DNA from: CAYYNP01 sp964472545
Lineage (GTDB): Bacteria; Planctomycetota; Planctomycetia; Pirellulales; Thermoguttaceae
Direction: 5' to 3'
Assembly: GCA_964472545.1 (NCBI GenBank)
Contig: CAYYNP010000017.1
Span: 1-64,000, forward strand
DNA length: 64,000 nucleotides
In this document: piece by piece, positions 50,788-60,649 of the stretch
Position numbering within the stretch: position 1 is the stretch's first letter
Layout: each line of letters starts with the position of its first letter
Notes under the pieces: model-generated
What the model saw: only the letters and a program-made list of their open reading frames with translations
Database searches by the model: none
Told to the model about the DNA's origin: nothing
Program-made: the position numbers and the translations under genes

Positions 50788-53700
50788 ATGCACCGAACGT
50801 CAATGCTCCCTTGGATCCTGCTCGTATTGCTGGTGACGCCGCTCGGCGCGGGTGAACCGCCCAAGCCCGAAAAGACGGACGACACCCCGGCGGAAGCCCC
50901 GCAAGAGAAGCCCGACGAGAAACCGGCGGAAGCTCCTGAAGAGAAGCCGGACGAGAAGCCTGACGAGAAACCGGCGGAAGAGCCCCAAACGCCGCCCAAC
51001 GTCGAGTGGGTCGGCAAGCTGCCCTGGCGGACCATCGGCCCGGCGTCGATGGGCGGGCGGATCGTCGATCTGGCGGTGGTCGAGTCCGACCCGCGGATCT
51101 TCTACGTGGGCACGGCCTCCGGCGGGATCTTCAAGACCGAGAACCGCGGGGTGACCTTCACGCCGATCTTCGATTCGGCCGGTTCGTTGGCCATTGGCGA
51201 TCTGTGCGTTGCACCCTCGGACCCGAATATCGTCTGGGCCGGCACCGGCGAACACAACGCGCGCAACTCGGTCTCCTTCGGCGACGGCGTCTACAAATCG
51301 ACCGACGCCGGGGCGACTTGGCAGAACATGGGCCTGAAGGAATCGTTTCAGATCGGGCGGATCGCCATCCATCCGGAAGATCCGAACGTGGTCTTCGTCG
51401 GCGCGCTGGGCCGGCTTTGGGGACCCAACGAAGAGCGCGGGCTCTATCGCACCACCGACGGCGGCAAGTGCTGGAAGAAGGTGCTCAACGTCGACGAGAA
51501 GACCGGCTGCATGGAAGTCGTCTTCTCGCCCGGCGATCCGAAGATCATGCTGGCCACCATGTACGAGCGGCTCCGCGACGCCTTCGACGGCGGCAACCCG
51601 GTCAAGCGCTGGGGCCCCGGCAGCGGGCTGTATCGCAGCGCCGACGGCGGCGAAACGTGGACCAAGGTGACCGAGGGTCTGCCCACGGTGCAACTCGGGC
51701 GGATCGGCCTCTGCTTCTCGCAGAAGAATCCCGAGACGGTCTTCGCGATCGTCGAGAGCGAGAAGATCGGCACCGGCCCGCCGCCCGAGCCAAAGGAAGG
51801 CGAGAAGCAGCCGGCCTTCATGGGCATCTCCGGCGGCAGCACCGAGAAGGATAAGAAGGGCGCCAAGCTGGCCCAAGTCACCGGCGGCGGGCCGGCGGCC
51901 AAAGCGGGACTCAAGGGCGGCGACGTGGTCGTGGCCATTGGCGAAGAGGCCATCGATTCGTACGAAGCCCTGGTGGCCCAAATCCGCAAGCACCACGCCG
52001 GCGACAAGGTCAAGGTGAAAGTGAAACGCGGCGACGCAACGGTCGAGGTCGAGTTGACCTTCGGCGTGCGACAAGACCGCAACCCGTTCGCCGCATCCCT
52101 GAGCGGGCAGAGAGAGAACATGCAGGATAAGCAAGGTGAGGACGGCTTCCAAACAGGCGGCCTGTTCAAGTCGACCGACGCCGGGGTCACGTGGAAACGC
52201 GTCAACAGCATCAACCCGCGGCCGTTCTACTTCAGCAAGATCTTCGTCGACCCGACCGACGACAACCACATCTACGTGATGGGCATCGCGCTGTACAAGT
52301 CGGAAGACGGCGGCGAGAAGTTCACTTCGGCCGGCCGTGGCGTGCATGCCGATCATCACGCCATGTGGATCGATCCGGCCGACGGACGCCACATCGTGCT
52401 CGGCTGCGACGGCGGGCTCTACGTGACCCACGATCGGACCGAACATTGGGAGTTCATCGACAACCTGCCGATCGGGCAGTTCTACCACGTGGCGGTCGAC
52501 AATCGGGCCATGTATCGAGTCTACGGCGGGCTGCAAGACAACGGAAGCTGGGGCGGGCCCAGCGCCACCCGCAGCCGCACCGGGCCGATGGCCAACGATT
52601 TCGTGGCCATCGGCGGCGGCGACGGCTTCGTCTGCCAGATCGACCCGGAAGATCCCGACGTGGTCTACTGCGAGATGCAATACGGCGGCATCACGCGGCT
52701 GAACGTGCAGACCGGCCGACGCGCGCGGATCCGACCGCCGGCCGAAGAGGGCAAGAGATATCGCTACAACTGGAAGACTCCCTTCGCGCTGTCGCACCAC
52801 AACTCGCGGATCTTCTATTCGGCCGGCAATTACGTCTTCCGCTCGCTCGACCGGGGCGACAAACTGCGGCGCATCTCGCCGGAAATCACGCACACCGACC
52901 GCGGCACGGCCACCGCGCTGGCCGAATCGCCACGCAACCCCGACGCGCTCTACGTGGGCACCGACGACGGCGCGCTGTGGGTGACCACCAACGGCGGGCA
53001 CGAATGGACTGACGTGACCAAGGCGGTCGGGCTGCCCGGGCCGCGGCGGGTCAGTTCGATCGAGGCCTCCCGCGCGGCCGACGGCCGGGCGTACGTCACC
53101 TTCGACGGCCACTATTACGACGACGACGTGGCTTATGTCTTCGTCACCGAGGATTTCGGCGAGACGTGGAAATCGCTGGCGGACGACCTGCCGGAATTGC
53201 CCGCTCGCACGCTTCGCGAAGATATCGAAAACCCCGAGGTGCTCTATCTCGGCACCGAGTTCGGGGCGGCCGTGTCGTTGGATCGCGGCGGGAGTTGGAC
53301 GGAACTGGGCGACGACCTGCCGCCGGTATCGATCCACGAATTTGCCCAGCATCGCGAGTCGGGCGAGTTGATCGCCGGCACGCACGGCCGGGGCATCTGG
53401 ATTCTCGACGTCAGCCCGTTACGCAGCCTCACGCCGGAGAGTCTCAAGGCCGCCGTGCAACTCTTCAAGCCCAAGCCGGCGGTGCTCTGGAGCGGCCAGA
53501 TCGGCAAGCGTCTCTTCGGCCACAAGCGTTTCGTGGGCGAAAACCCGCCCCGCGGCGCGGTGATCTACTACCGGCTGGCCGACAAGGCCGAAAAACTCAC
53601 GCTGAAGATCCTCGGCCCCGACGGCCAAACGGCCCGTCAACTCAAAGCCTCCGGCGAGCCCGGGTTGCACCGCGTGACCTGGGACCTCCGCACCCAAGTC

Positions 53701-53886
53701 AAAGGCCGCTCCGCCGCGATCGCCACGACGGGCGACTATCGTGTGGTGCTCACCATCGGCGAGGCCGAGCAGTCGGCCACGCTGACCGTCCGCCGCGACC
53801 CGGATTTTCCGGCGGCGGCGACGATGTGGGAGCTTGAGGAGGAAGAGCACGAAAAAGAGATGGAGCCGGCGGAGTCGATTGACTAA
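50788..53886 (+). CDS. Secreted sortilin/BNR-type propeller with inserted PDZ domain
   Basis: 1032 residues from the ATG at 50788 (MHRTSMLPWILLVLLVTPLGAG, signal peptide). A Pro/Glu/Lys-rich linker (about 27-70) leads to WD40/BNR-type blades with Asp-box motifs STDAGATW, SADGGETW and STDAGVTW, organised like VPS10/sortilin-type ten-bladed propellers. Between two blades, at about 345-430, is a PDZ domain (GGGPAAKAGLKGGDVVVAIGEEAIDSYEAL, KVKVKRGDATVEVELTFG). A C-terminal Ig-like part (AVIYYRLADKAEKLTLKILGPDG) follows. Common in planctomycetes and Acidobacteria; function unknown. Possibly a binding or sorting protein outside the cell. Confidence 0.88.
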   Translation: MHRTSMLPWILLVLLVTPLGAGEPPKPEKTDDTPAEAPQEKPDEKPAEAPEEKPDEKPDEKPAEEPQTPPNVEWVGKLPWRTIGPASMGGRIVDLAVVESDPRIFYVGTASGGIFKTENRGVTFTPIFDSAGSLAIGDLCVAPSDPNIVWAGTGEHNARNSVSFGDGVYKSTDAGATWQNMGLKESFQIGRIAIHPEDPNVVFVGALGRLWGPNEERGLYRTTDGGKCWKKVLNVDEKTGCMEVVFSPGDPKIMLATMYERLRDAFDGGNPVKRWGPGSGLYRSADGGETWTKVTEGLPTVQLGRIGLCFSQKNPETVFAIVESEKIGTGPPPEPKEGEKQPAFMGISGGSTEKDKKGAKLAQVTGGGPAAKAGLKGGDVVVAIGEEAIDSYEALVAQIRKHHAGDKVKVKVKRGDATVEVELTFGVRQDRNPFAASLSGQRENMQDKQGEDGFQTGGLFKSTDAGVTWKRVNSINPRPFYFSKIFVDPTDDNHIYVMGIALYKSEDGGEKFTSAGRGVHADHHAMWIDPADGRHIVLGCDGGLYVTHDRTEHWEFIDNLPIGQFYHVAVDNRAMYRVYGGLQDNGSWGGPSATRSRTGPMANDFVAIGGGDGFVCQIDPEDPDVVYCEMQYGGITRLNVQTGRRARIRPPAEEGKRYRYNWKTPFALSHHNSRIFYSAGNYVFRSLDRGDKLRRISPEITHTDRGTATALAESPRNPDALYVGTDDGALWVTTNGGHEWTDVTKAVGLPGPRRVSSIEASRAADGRAYVTFDGHYYDDDVAYVFVTEDFGETWKSLADDLPELPARTLREDIENPEVLYLGTEFGAAVSLDRGGSWTELGDDLPPVSIHEFAQHRESGELIAGTHGRGIWILDVSPLRSLTPESLKAAVQLFKPKPAVLWSGQIGKRLFGHKRFVGENPPRGAVIYYRLADKAEKLTLKILGPDGQTARQLKASGEPGLHRVTWDLRTQVKGRSAAIATTGDYRVVLTIGEAEQSATLTVRRDPDFPAAATMWELEEEEHEKEMEPAESID

Positions 53887-53913
53887 GGCGGTCGCTACCA
53901 TCGCCGCCGATGT

Positions 53914-54020
53914 TAGCCGAGGGCGGAAGCCCACGGAGAGTGTGCGTTGGGGGGGCGCTGCTTCTGCGGATTGAAAGCGACCGATGCGGCCAGCCGTCCG
54001 TGGGCTACCGCCCTCGGCTA
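53914..54020. repeat. TAGCCGAGGGCGG hairpin
   Basis: Arms 53914-53937 (TAGCCGAGGGCGGAAGCCCACG) and 53997-54020 (CGTGGGCTACCGCCCTCGGCTA) pair almost fully. It lies between the convergent propeller and fliM genes and may terminate both. The word AGCCGAGGGCGG is familiar from other planctomycete intergenic DNA. Confidence 0.8.
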
Positions 54021-54053
54021 GCTATACCAACAGTACATGCGAGAATCCCACGC

Positions 54054-55109
54054 TCAATGCCCCACCGACTGGCTGGGATCGTCGATCGGTTCGTCGATCA
54101 GAATCGCCTTGTGGCCCTTGAAGGCGCCGGGGTGGGCGCGGTATTTCGGCAGGCCTTCGACGGAGACGATCAGCGGGTCGTGGACGTCTTTTTCGGTGGT
54201 GATGATGTCGCCCACCCGTAGGCCGATCAGTTCGCCGGCGCTGATGCCGCTTTGGGCCAGGCGAACCTGTACCTCGACCAGCGAGGTGCAGAGCGTTTTG
54301 CCGATCTGTTCGACGCTCTCGGGCGTGGCCTGCCGGCGGCCGTAGGCCGACCAACTGTTGGCCGAGAGCTTGCCGCCGATCCGCTCGATCGAGTTGTACG
54401 GGATGCAGAGGTTCATCATCCCGCGGACGTCGCCGACGGCCAGCTCGAAGCTGATCAGCACCACGACCTCGTTCGGCGGGACGATCTGCACCAACTGCGG
54501 ATTGCTCTCGACCCGGACCACCTCGAGTTCCAGCTCCATCACGTTCTCCCAGGCGTGGTGCAGTTCGTCGAGAAACAGCCCGGTAATGCGTGAGACCAGC
54601 CGCAGTTCGATTTCGGTCAACGGCCGCCGGGCCAGCGCCCCGGCTTCGCTGCCGCCGCCGAGCAGGCGGTCGATGATCGGATAGAGGATCGACGGGTTGA
54701 TGTCGAGGATCAGGTTGCCCTCGAGCGGCTCGGCCTTCAATAGGTTGAAGCAGGTGGGGTTTTCCAGGCTGAAGACGAACTCGCTGTAGGTGAGTTGGTC
54801 GACGCTGGTCAGCTTTACCTCGACGATGCTCCGCAGCAAGGCCGAAAGGGCCGCGCCGAAGTTGCGGCCAAAACCCTCGTGCAGCGTTTGCAGCGCCCGC
54901 ATCTGCTCCTTGCCCACGCGTTCGGGGCGCTTGAAGTCGTAAGGGGTGACCTTCTCGCGCGGCTTCGGCGCCACGAAGCCCGCCGGGGCCGGCTCCTGTG
55001 CTTGTGCAGCAGGTGTGGGCACGGCGGCCGCGGCGGCTGCTTCGCCGCCGGCAGCCATCGCGTTCAACAGGCTTTCCACTTCTCCCTGAGAGAGTACGTC
55101 GCCACCCAT
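54054..55109 (-). CDS. fliM: Flagellar motor switch protein FliM
   Basis: 351 residues from the ATG at 55109, preceded by AAAGGA (MGGDVLSQGEVESLLNAMAAGG); a start at 55145 is possible. The N-terminal SQGEVESLLN is the CheY-binding peptide. Middle domain: YDFKRPERVGKEQMRALQTLHEGF, NFGAALSALLRSIVEVKL, SLENPTCFNLLKAEPLEGNLIL and DRLLGGG. C-terminal SpoA part: LVEVQVRLAQSGISAGELIGL. FliM forms the C ring. It is 14.8 kb from flhB, on the opposite strand, after proA, so it is not in the main operon. Confidence 0.96.
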   Translation of the reverse strand: MGGDVLSQGEVESLLNAMAAGGEAAAAAAVPTPAAQAQEPAPAGFVAPKPREKVTPYDFKRPERVGKEQMRALQTLHEGFGRNFGAALSALLRSIVEVKLTSVDQLTYSEFVFSLENPTCFNLLKAEPLEGNLILDINPSILYPIIDRLLGGGSEAGALARRPLTEIELRLVSRITGLFLDELHHAWENVMELELEVVRVESNPQLVQIVPPNEVVVLISFELAVGDVRGMMNLCIPYNSIERIGGKLSANSWSAYGRRQATPESVEQIGKTLCTSLVEVQVRLAQSGISAGELIGLRVGDIITTEKDVHDPLIVSVEGLPKYRAHPGAFKGHKAILIDEPIDDPSQSVGH

Positions 55110-55158
55110 CGCTGCGTCCTTTCCGCGTGGAGGCATCTCGGACAACCGCCGGCGGCGG

Positions 55159-56418
55159 CTATCCGCGGGTTTGTCCGTCGCCGTATACCACGTACTTGTA
55201 GCTGGTCAATTCGTTGATGCCGCAAGGCCCCCGGGCGTGAAACTTGTCGGTGCTGATGCCGATCTCCGCGCCGAGGCCGAACTGCCCCCCGTCGTTGAAT
55301 CGCGTGCTGGCGTTGATCATCACCGCCGACGAATCGACCCGGGCCGCAAACTGCCGGGCCGCGTCGAGGTCTTTCGTGACGATCAACTCGGTGTGCTGGG
55401 AACTATATCGGTTGATGTGCTCGATCGCCTCGTCGAGCGAATCGACCACTTTGACGGAAATCACTCCGGCAAGATACTCCGCCGCATAGTCTTCTTCGGT
55501 CGCTTCCAGGGCCGCGGGCAAGACCTTTCGGGTACGTTCGTCGCCGCGGATCTCGATCTCGCGCTCGACGAGCGCCTTGCCAATCTGCGGCAGCAGCGTC
55601 TCAGCCACCTCGGCGTGGACCACCAGCGATTCGGCCGCATTGCATACGCCGAGGCGTTGGCATTTCGAGTTGACCACCAGTTGCTCGGCCACGTCCGCGT
55701 CGGCCGCGCGATCGAGGTAGACGTGGCAGTTGCCGGCGTAGTGTTTGATGACCGGCATGCGGGCCTCTTCGCTGACGCGCCGGATCAGCCCCTCGCCGCC
55801 GCGGGGAATGGTCACCGTGATATACTCCGGCATGCGGAGGAAATGGCCCACGGCCTCGCGGTCGGTGGTGGCCACAAGCTGCACCGCGTCGGCCGGCAGT
55901 CCGGCATCGGCCGCCGCTTTGGCCAGGATCGAGGCGATCTCGGTGTTGCTGTGGGCGGCCTCTTTCCCGCCACGGAGGATCACCGCATTGCCGCTTTTCA
56001 CGCACAGCGCAGCCGCGTCGGCGGTGACGTTCGGCCGCGATTCGTAGATGAAGAAGATCACGCCCAGCGGCACGCGGACCTTCTGCACGTCGAGCCCGTT
56101 GGGACGCACGGAAGAGGAGATGACCTCGCCGATCGGCTCCGGCAGCGCCGCCACCTCTTCCAGGCCGGCGGCCATCGATTCGACCCGCTCGGGAGTCAGC
56201 CGCAAGCGGTCGATCTGGGCGTCGGTCAGCCCGAAGTCGGGCGCCGCGGCGATATCGAGCCGGTTGGCCTCCTCGAGCGCTGCAATTCGCCCACGAATAA
56301 GCCGGGCAGATCGGCGCAGCCATTGGATCTTCCGGGCCCCGGTCACCCGGGTCAAATCGGCCGCCGCCCGTTTCGCCCGTTCGGCCACGTCGAGGCAGTA
56401 TGTTCGTAGATCGTCCAT
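55159..56418 (-). CDS. proA: Gamma-glutamyl phosphate reductase
   Basis: 419 residues, standard length. Second step of proline synthesis: reduces gamma-glutamyl phosphate to glutamate semialdehyde with NADPH. Family motifs: VPLGVIFFIYESRPNVTADA, GNAVILRGGKEA, PVIKHYAGNCHVYLD and the catalytic cysteine region NSKCQRLGVCNAAESL. The start at 56418 (MDDLRTYCLDVAERAKRAA) fits the family. It ends 49 bases before fliM, leftward, so the two are likely on one transcript. proB is not in the window. Confidence 0.97.
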   Translation of the reverse strand: MDDLRTYCLDVAERAKRAAADLTRVTGARKIQWLRRSARLIRGRIAALEEANRLDIAAAPDFGLTDAQIDRLRLTPERVESMAAGLEEVAALPEPIGEVISSSVRPNGLDVQKVRVPLGVIFFIYESRPNVTADAAALCVKSGNAVILRGGKEAAHSNTEIASILAKAAADAGLPADAVQLVATTDREAVGHFLRMPEYITVTIPRGGEGLIRRVSEEARMPVIKHYAGNCHVYLDRAADADVAEQLVVNSKCQRLGVCNAAESLVVHAEVAETLLPQIGKALVEREIEIRGDERTRKVLPAALEATEEDYAAEYLAGVISVKVVDSLDEAIEHINRYSSQHTELIVTKDLDAARQFAARVDSSAVMINASTRFNDGGQFGLGAEIGISTDKFHARGPCGINELTSYKYVVYGDGQTRG

Positions 56419-56608
56419 ACGATCGATCCAGGGGTTTCGCTACAAGGGGGGGATTCGCGGCCGGAGGAGAGGGGTGGCCGCAGGTCTCCGGGGAAGTATC
56501 CCCGAGATGGGCGAGTAAGTCAACGGCGAAAAGCGGATTCGGTGACCGCCCAGAAGAGACGCAACATGCATGCCCACAACGACTTATGGAGCCCCTTTTG
56601 TAAGCAAT

Positions 56609-56700
56609 CGCCCAACCCGTTCGTAGTGTCCCGATTTGTCGGGGCCGTGCAGCGGAACCCCGTGAAAGACCGCATGAATGCGGTCACTACGAACGGCTCT
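56609..56700. repeat. Dispersed hairpin, TAGTGACCGCATTCATGCGGTC family (copy 2)
   Basis: Reverse-oriented copy of 38044-38133: TCGTAGTGTCCCGATTTGTC, GGGGCCGTGCAGCGGAA and GACCGCATGAATGCGGTC in the same order on the other strand. It is located in the 240-base spacer between proA and the HEAT-repeat gene; nothing else was recognised there. Confidence 0.8.
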
Positions 56701-56758
56701 TTGCGGGTTCGGCGAACGAGTACCCCCTTTCCTTGCCGTTGCTGGGCAAGGTCCCACG

Positions 56759-57760
56759 CTAGTCCAGAGTCCGGCTCAGCGACGAGCGAATCTGCAGCAG
56801 CGCCCGATAGGCGGTCTGGCCGACCGAGTCGTCGGGGTCGTTGACGGCGTTGGTTAGCGCGGTCTCGGCCGTCTGGGCGGCCGGGCCGAGGCGTCCCAGC
56901 GACCGGGCGGCGGAACGCCTTACGGCCGGACTGTCGTTGCTTAGCGCGCGAATCAACTCCGGGACGGCCGGCGGTCCGATCCAGCCGAGGGCTTCCGCCG
57001 CGCCGTGGCGAAGTCGCTGGTCCGGCGCGTCCAAGGCTTGGGTGAGCGCGGGCAACACGGTCCGTTGCGGGCTGCCGGCTTCGTTGCGAGCGAGCCGTCC
57101 GAGCGATCGGGCGGCGGCCCGGCGGACATCGGATTGGGCGTGCCGCAGGGCGGCGACCAGGGCCGGGACGACCGCCGCGGCCGGGGCGTCGATCTGTCCC
57201 AGCGACACCGCAGCCTGATACGCCCCGCGGCCCGGCTGCTGGCTGATGCGGATCAGGGCCGGGATGGCCGCCGCGTGGTGCTCGATCTGCCAGAGGGCCA
57301 CCGCCGCACGTACCCGCGTGACGGCGTCCGGGTCTTCGAGCATCGGCAGCAAGGCCTCGACGGCCCCTTTGGCGGCCGGGCCGAGGTTGCCCAGGGCCAA
57401 GGCCGAATTCCGCCGGACCGAAGGCAGCGTAGAGCGGAGGGTGGCCGTCAGTGTGTCCAAAGCGGCTTCGGCGGGCGGTCCGATCTGCGCCAATGCCCAA
57501 CCGGCCGTGTCGCGGACGTATTCGTGGCCGTCTTGCTTCAAGACGTCGGCCAGCGTCTCGACCGCCTCGGCCGAGGCCGGTCCCAAGCGGCCCAGCGCAT
57601 AGGCGGCGTACCAGCGCGCCCGTTCGTCCTCATCGGAAAGCTGCTCGATCCACTGCGCGACGGTCTTGTCTTGCCAGCGGGCTTCCTGCGCCAACGATGT
57701 ACAGACCGGCAACGCCGTGGCGGCCAGGAGCATCACGAACGGAATCAGGTGTCGATTCAT
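56759..57760 (-). CDS. Secreted HEAT-repeat protein
   Basis: 333 residues. Signal peptide MNRHLIPFVMLLAATALPVCTSLAQ, then about nine HEAT/PBS-type repeats (WYAAYALGRLGPASAEAV, VRDTAGWALAQIGPPAEAAL, VRRNSALALGNLGPAAKGAV, VRRAAARSLGRLARNEAG, LRHGAAEALGWIGPPAVPEL). Each repeat is about 38 residues with the ALGxLGP turn. Periplasmic scaffold type; common in planctomycetes. Lies upstream of the fliM-proA unit on the same strand but 340 bases away. Confidence 0.88.
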   Translation of the reverse strand: MNRHLIPFVMLLAATALPVCTSLAQEARWQDKTVAQWIEQLSDEDERARWYAAYALGRLGPASAEAVETLADVLKQDGHEYVRDTAGWALAQIGPPAEAALDTLTATLRSTLPSVRRNSALALGNLGPAAKGAVEALLPMLEDPDAVTRVRAAVALWQIEHHAAAIPALIRISQQPGRGAYQAAVSLGQIDAPAAAVVPALVAALRHAQSDVRRAAARSLGRLARNEAGSPQRTVLPALTQALDAPDQRLRHGAAEALGWIGPPAVPELIRALSNDSPAVRRSAARSLGRLGPAAQTAETALTNAVNDPDDSVGQTAYRALLQIRSSLSRTLD

Positions 57761-57833
57761 GCGGCGTGCTTCGTGGGGACGGCGAGCTTCATCATTTAGC
57801 CGCCGCCGGCACGGCGGCGAGAATCGGCGGATA

Positions 57834-60513
57834 CTACGGATCGGCCTCCGGCACGTCGGGCTGGTACAGTTCGGAGTTGACCAGTTCGATTTGATGGGCC
57901 GGGTCGTCGTCCGGCTCGATATAGACGCGGTACTGGAGCTTCCCCTTATTGCTCAACGCTTCATACTGATCGGCGTACCAGAGCTGGGCGTCGAAGGCGA
58001 TCAACTGCCGCTGCATGATCGCCTGCTTCTGGGGGTTCTTCTCCTTCTCGACCTGTTTCGCCATTTCGTCACGGACGTTCTGTGCCTGGTTCCTCTCGCC
58101 CACGTTCCGGAAGGGGCGGAAGTTGACCTGTCGACGCGATGGTTGCGTCAGGCGCAATGAGGAGGCGATTTCCGTGGCCTTGGTGCTGAACGTCAGCCGG
58201 AAGGCCATCATCGGCTGGGCGTTGCCGTGCTGATCCTGGCGTTGGAAGACGATATCGATCGGGGCCTTCGGGGCGATGGGCCCCTGCGGGTTTTCGACGT
58301 GGCCTGGGAAGGCCCCGTCCCACTTGGTGATCTCCAGCCGCAGGTCGTCCGACTCCGGCAGGCATTTGCGCCGCAGCGACGAGGTGGCGAAACCGCGGTC
58401 CAGATCGATCGTCAGCGGCGGCACGGCCGCGGGCGCAGCCAACGGCAGGAACCGCTCCTCGCTGCCCACGCGAACGATCAACGCACAGTTGCACAACCCG
58501 TTGGCCGTTTCGGCCTCGGCCGTATCGAGCCACTGAAACATCAGCCGATCGTTCTCGTTCCAAAGCTGCCCGACGTCGACGTCCGGCGTGGTCGCGGTGG
58601 TGCGAACCGCCGAGCCGAACTGCACCGTCCAGGCGACCGATTCGCCCCGCGTGCCTTGCGCCAGAGCAAATCGCTTGATTCCCTTGCAGGCGCTCTCGCC
58701 GCCGATCAATTCGACTTCCCACGAGCCTCCCTCGGGAATGTAGAGCTCACCCAACTCGACCGGATCGCGCGGCTGGCCGGTAGCGTCCGTGCCCGTCGGA
58801 AGCAGCGGCAAGTCGAGCCGGTCGGCCAACGCGCTGAACGGCTCAGGCTTCTTCGGCGGCGGATCGGGAGGATCGGGCGGCGGATCGGGCGGCACCGGGT
58901 CGGGCGGCACCGGATCGGGCGGCACCGGATCGGGCGGCACCGGATCGGGCGGCACCGGATCGGGCGGCANNNNNNNNNNNNNNNNNNNNNNNNNNNNNNN
59001 NNNNNNNNNNNNNNNNNNNNNNNNNNNNNNNNNNNNNNNNNNNNNNNNNNNNNNNNNNNNNNNNNNNNNCCGGATCGGGCGGCGGCGTGGTGCCGGTCTT
59101 CGTCTGCGTCGCCGAGCCGTCGTCCGCAGGCGTCTTTTCCGTCTTCCCGGCAGTCTTCTTGGTGACGTCGTCGCCGGAGGCGGCCGGCTTGTCGTTGCCG
59201 GAGCGTGAAGCCAGGATCAACGGCACGGCCACGGCCGTGGCCACCAGCAACACCACCACCGAACAGGCGATCGTGGCGATTAGCTTCTGCCGCCGAGTGG
59301 CCAACAGCCCGGCCTGCTTCGTTGTGCCCTGCGGTTGGTCGGCCTGCGAGTCGGCCGGAGGCGGCGACTGCAGCGGTTGGGAATCCTGCACCGACGGCGG
59401 CTTGGGCGCCGGAGCGATGTTGATCGACGGCAGCCCTTCAAAGTTGAACTCGCCCGACGAATCCGAGGCGCGGCGTTCGGGCAGCCGCTTCGGCTTCCGC
59501 GGCGGCGGCCGCCATTGACGCAGCGCCGAGACGACGTCGTCGGCCGTCTGATAGCGGTCGAAAGGCTGCCGGGCCATCATCTTGCGGCAGATCGTGACCA
59601 GGTCCGGCGGCGTGTCCGGGCGGAGTTCCGACACACCGCGGGGCTCTTGTGTTTGATGCTTGAGGATCTTCTCGTGCAACGTTCCTTCGGGAAACGGCGG
59701 CTGGCCGGTGAGCAGGAAATAGAGCGTACAGCCGAGCGAGTAGATGTCGGCCCGGTGGTCAAAGTCGGGCGTTTGCAGGGCCTGTTCCGGGGCCAGATAA
59801 TCGACCGAGCCCAACACGCTCTCGTCTTCTTCGGCGGCGGGCTTCTTGCCGTTCTCGCCGGCCAACCGGCTGAGCCCCATGTCGACGATCTTCACCGTGC
59901 CCTGCCTGTTGACCAACAGGTTCGACGGCTTCACGTCGCAATGGATCATGTTCTGGTCGTGCCCGTGGGCAAGTCCCTCGGCTGCCTGGCGGATGCAATC
60001 GGCGGCGTTCTCGAAATCCAACGGCCCTTCGGTCTCGACCCATTTGCTCAGGTCGCGGCCGTCGATGTACTCCATCACGAGGAAGTAGCGGTCGCCCTCG
60101 TTGTCGACGCTGAAGGCCTGCACGATGTTGGGATGGTCTAGCGCGGCAACCGCCCGGGCTTCGGAGAAGAACCGCTGCAGCGAGGCCGGGTCCTTGCCGA
60201 CCTGGCGGGAGAGGATCTTCAGCGCCACGCGGCGGTTCATCATCGTATGCTGGCCCAGAAACACGGCTCCCATACCGCCGCGGCCGAGCAGTTTGATCAG
60301 CCGGTACTTGCCCAAGAAGAAGGAACTGCGTCCGGCCAGCAATTGCCCGGCCTGCCAGCGGCTGATCAGTTTTTCGCGCACCAACGTACGGGCGGCGCCG
60401 GTCGGGTCGCGTTGGTCGGCCGAGAGACGCCGGGCCTCGGCCAATTGCTCAGGCTCGAGCAGATTGCTCCGCTTCAGGACCGCGAAGAAGTCGTCAGCCG
60501 TCTCGATGGCCAT
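57834..60513 (-). CDS. Serine/threonine kinase with (PPDPV)n linker; contains assembly gap
   Basis: One gene broken by the N run at 58970-59069. N-terminus: a small planctomycete pre-kinase domain (LLEPEQLAEARRL, LVREKLISRWQAGQLLAGRSSFFLGKY). Kinase: glycine loop LGRGGMG, Lys99 in VALKIL, catalytic loop IHCDVKPSNLL (HCD in place of HRD), DMG (211-213) in place of DFG, YLAPEQ. Membrane helix LIATIACSVVVLLVATAVAVPLIL, then a Pro/Asp pentapeptide array (PPDPV) and a 330-residue extracytoplasmic domain of unknown fold. The two sides of the gap are off by one base only because 100 is not a multiple of three; removing the Ns joins the array and the frame. Signalling at the envelope, target unknown. 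Confidence 0.88.
58862..58969. repeat. 15-bp tandem array coding for PPDPV, left of the gap
   Basis: At least six copies of GGATCGGGCGGCACC (shorter variants toward 58862) run up to the N block, and one further copy starts at 59070. Each unit encodes PPDPV on the leftward strand. The array is the reason for the assembly break; its true length is unknown. Confidence 0.85.
58970..59069. other. Assembly gap (100 N)
   Basis: Exactly 100 unknown bases within the PPDPV repeat of the kinase gene. The size is a scaffolding placeholder. The flanks can be joined with no bases lost and still read as a regular array in frame. Confidence 0.97.
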
Positions 60514-60649
60514 ACACGAAACCCCAAGACGTACTATTGGGGCCCCCGGAATAAGCGGTAAGCTTCCATTCTCTTCTCAAGTCTAACAATCCGGGAAAGA
60601 AAAGGCAATGAAGTGCCAAAATGGGGCCACAGGCCGCCCCTGGTCTGCA

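Noticed and set aside
58843..58970. Natural frameshift between kinase and C-terminal domain
   Set aside because: The shift equals the remainder of the 100-N placeholder; removing the Ns restores the frame and the repeat.
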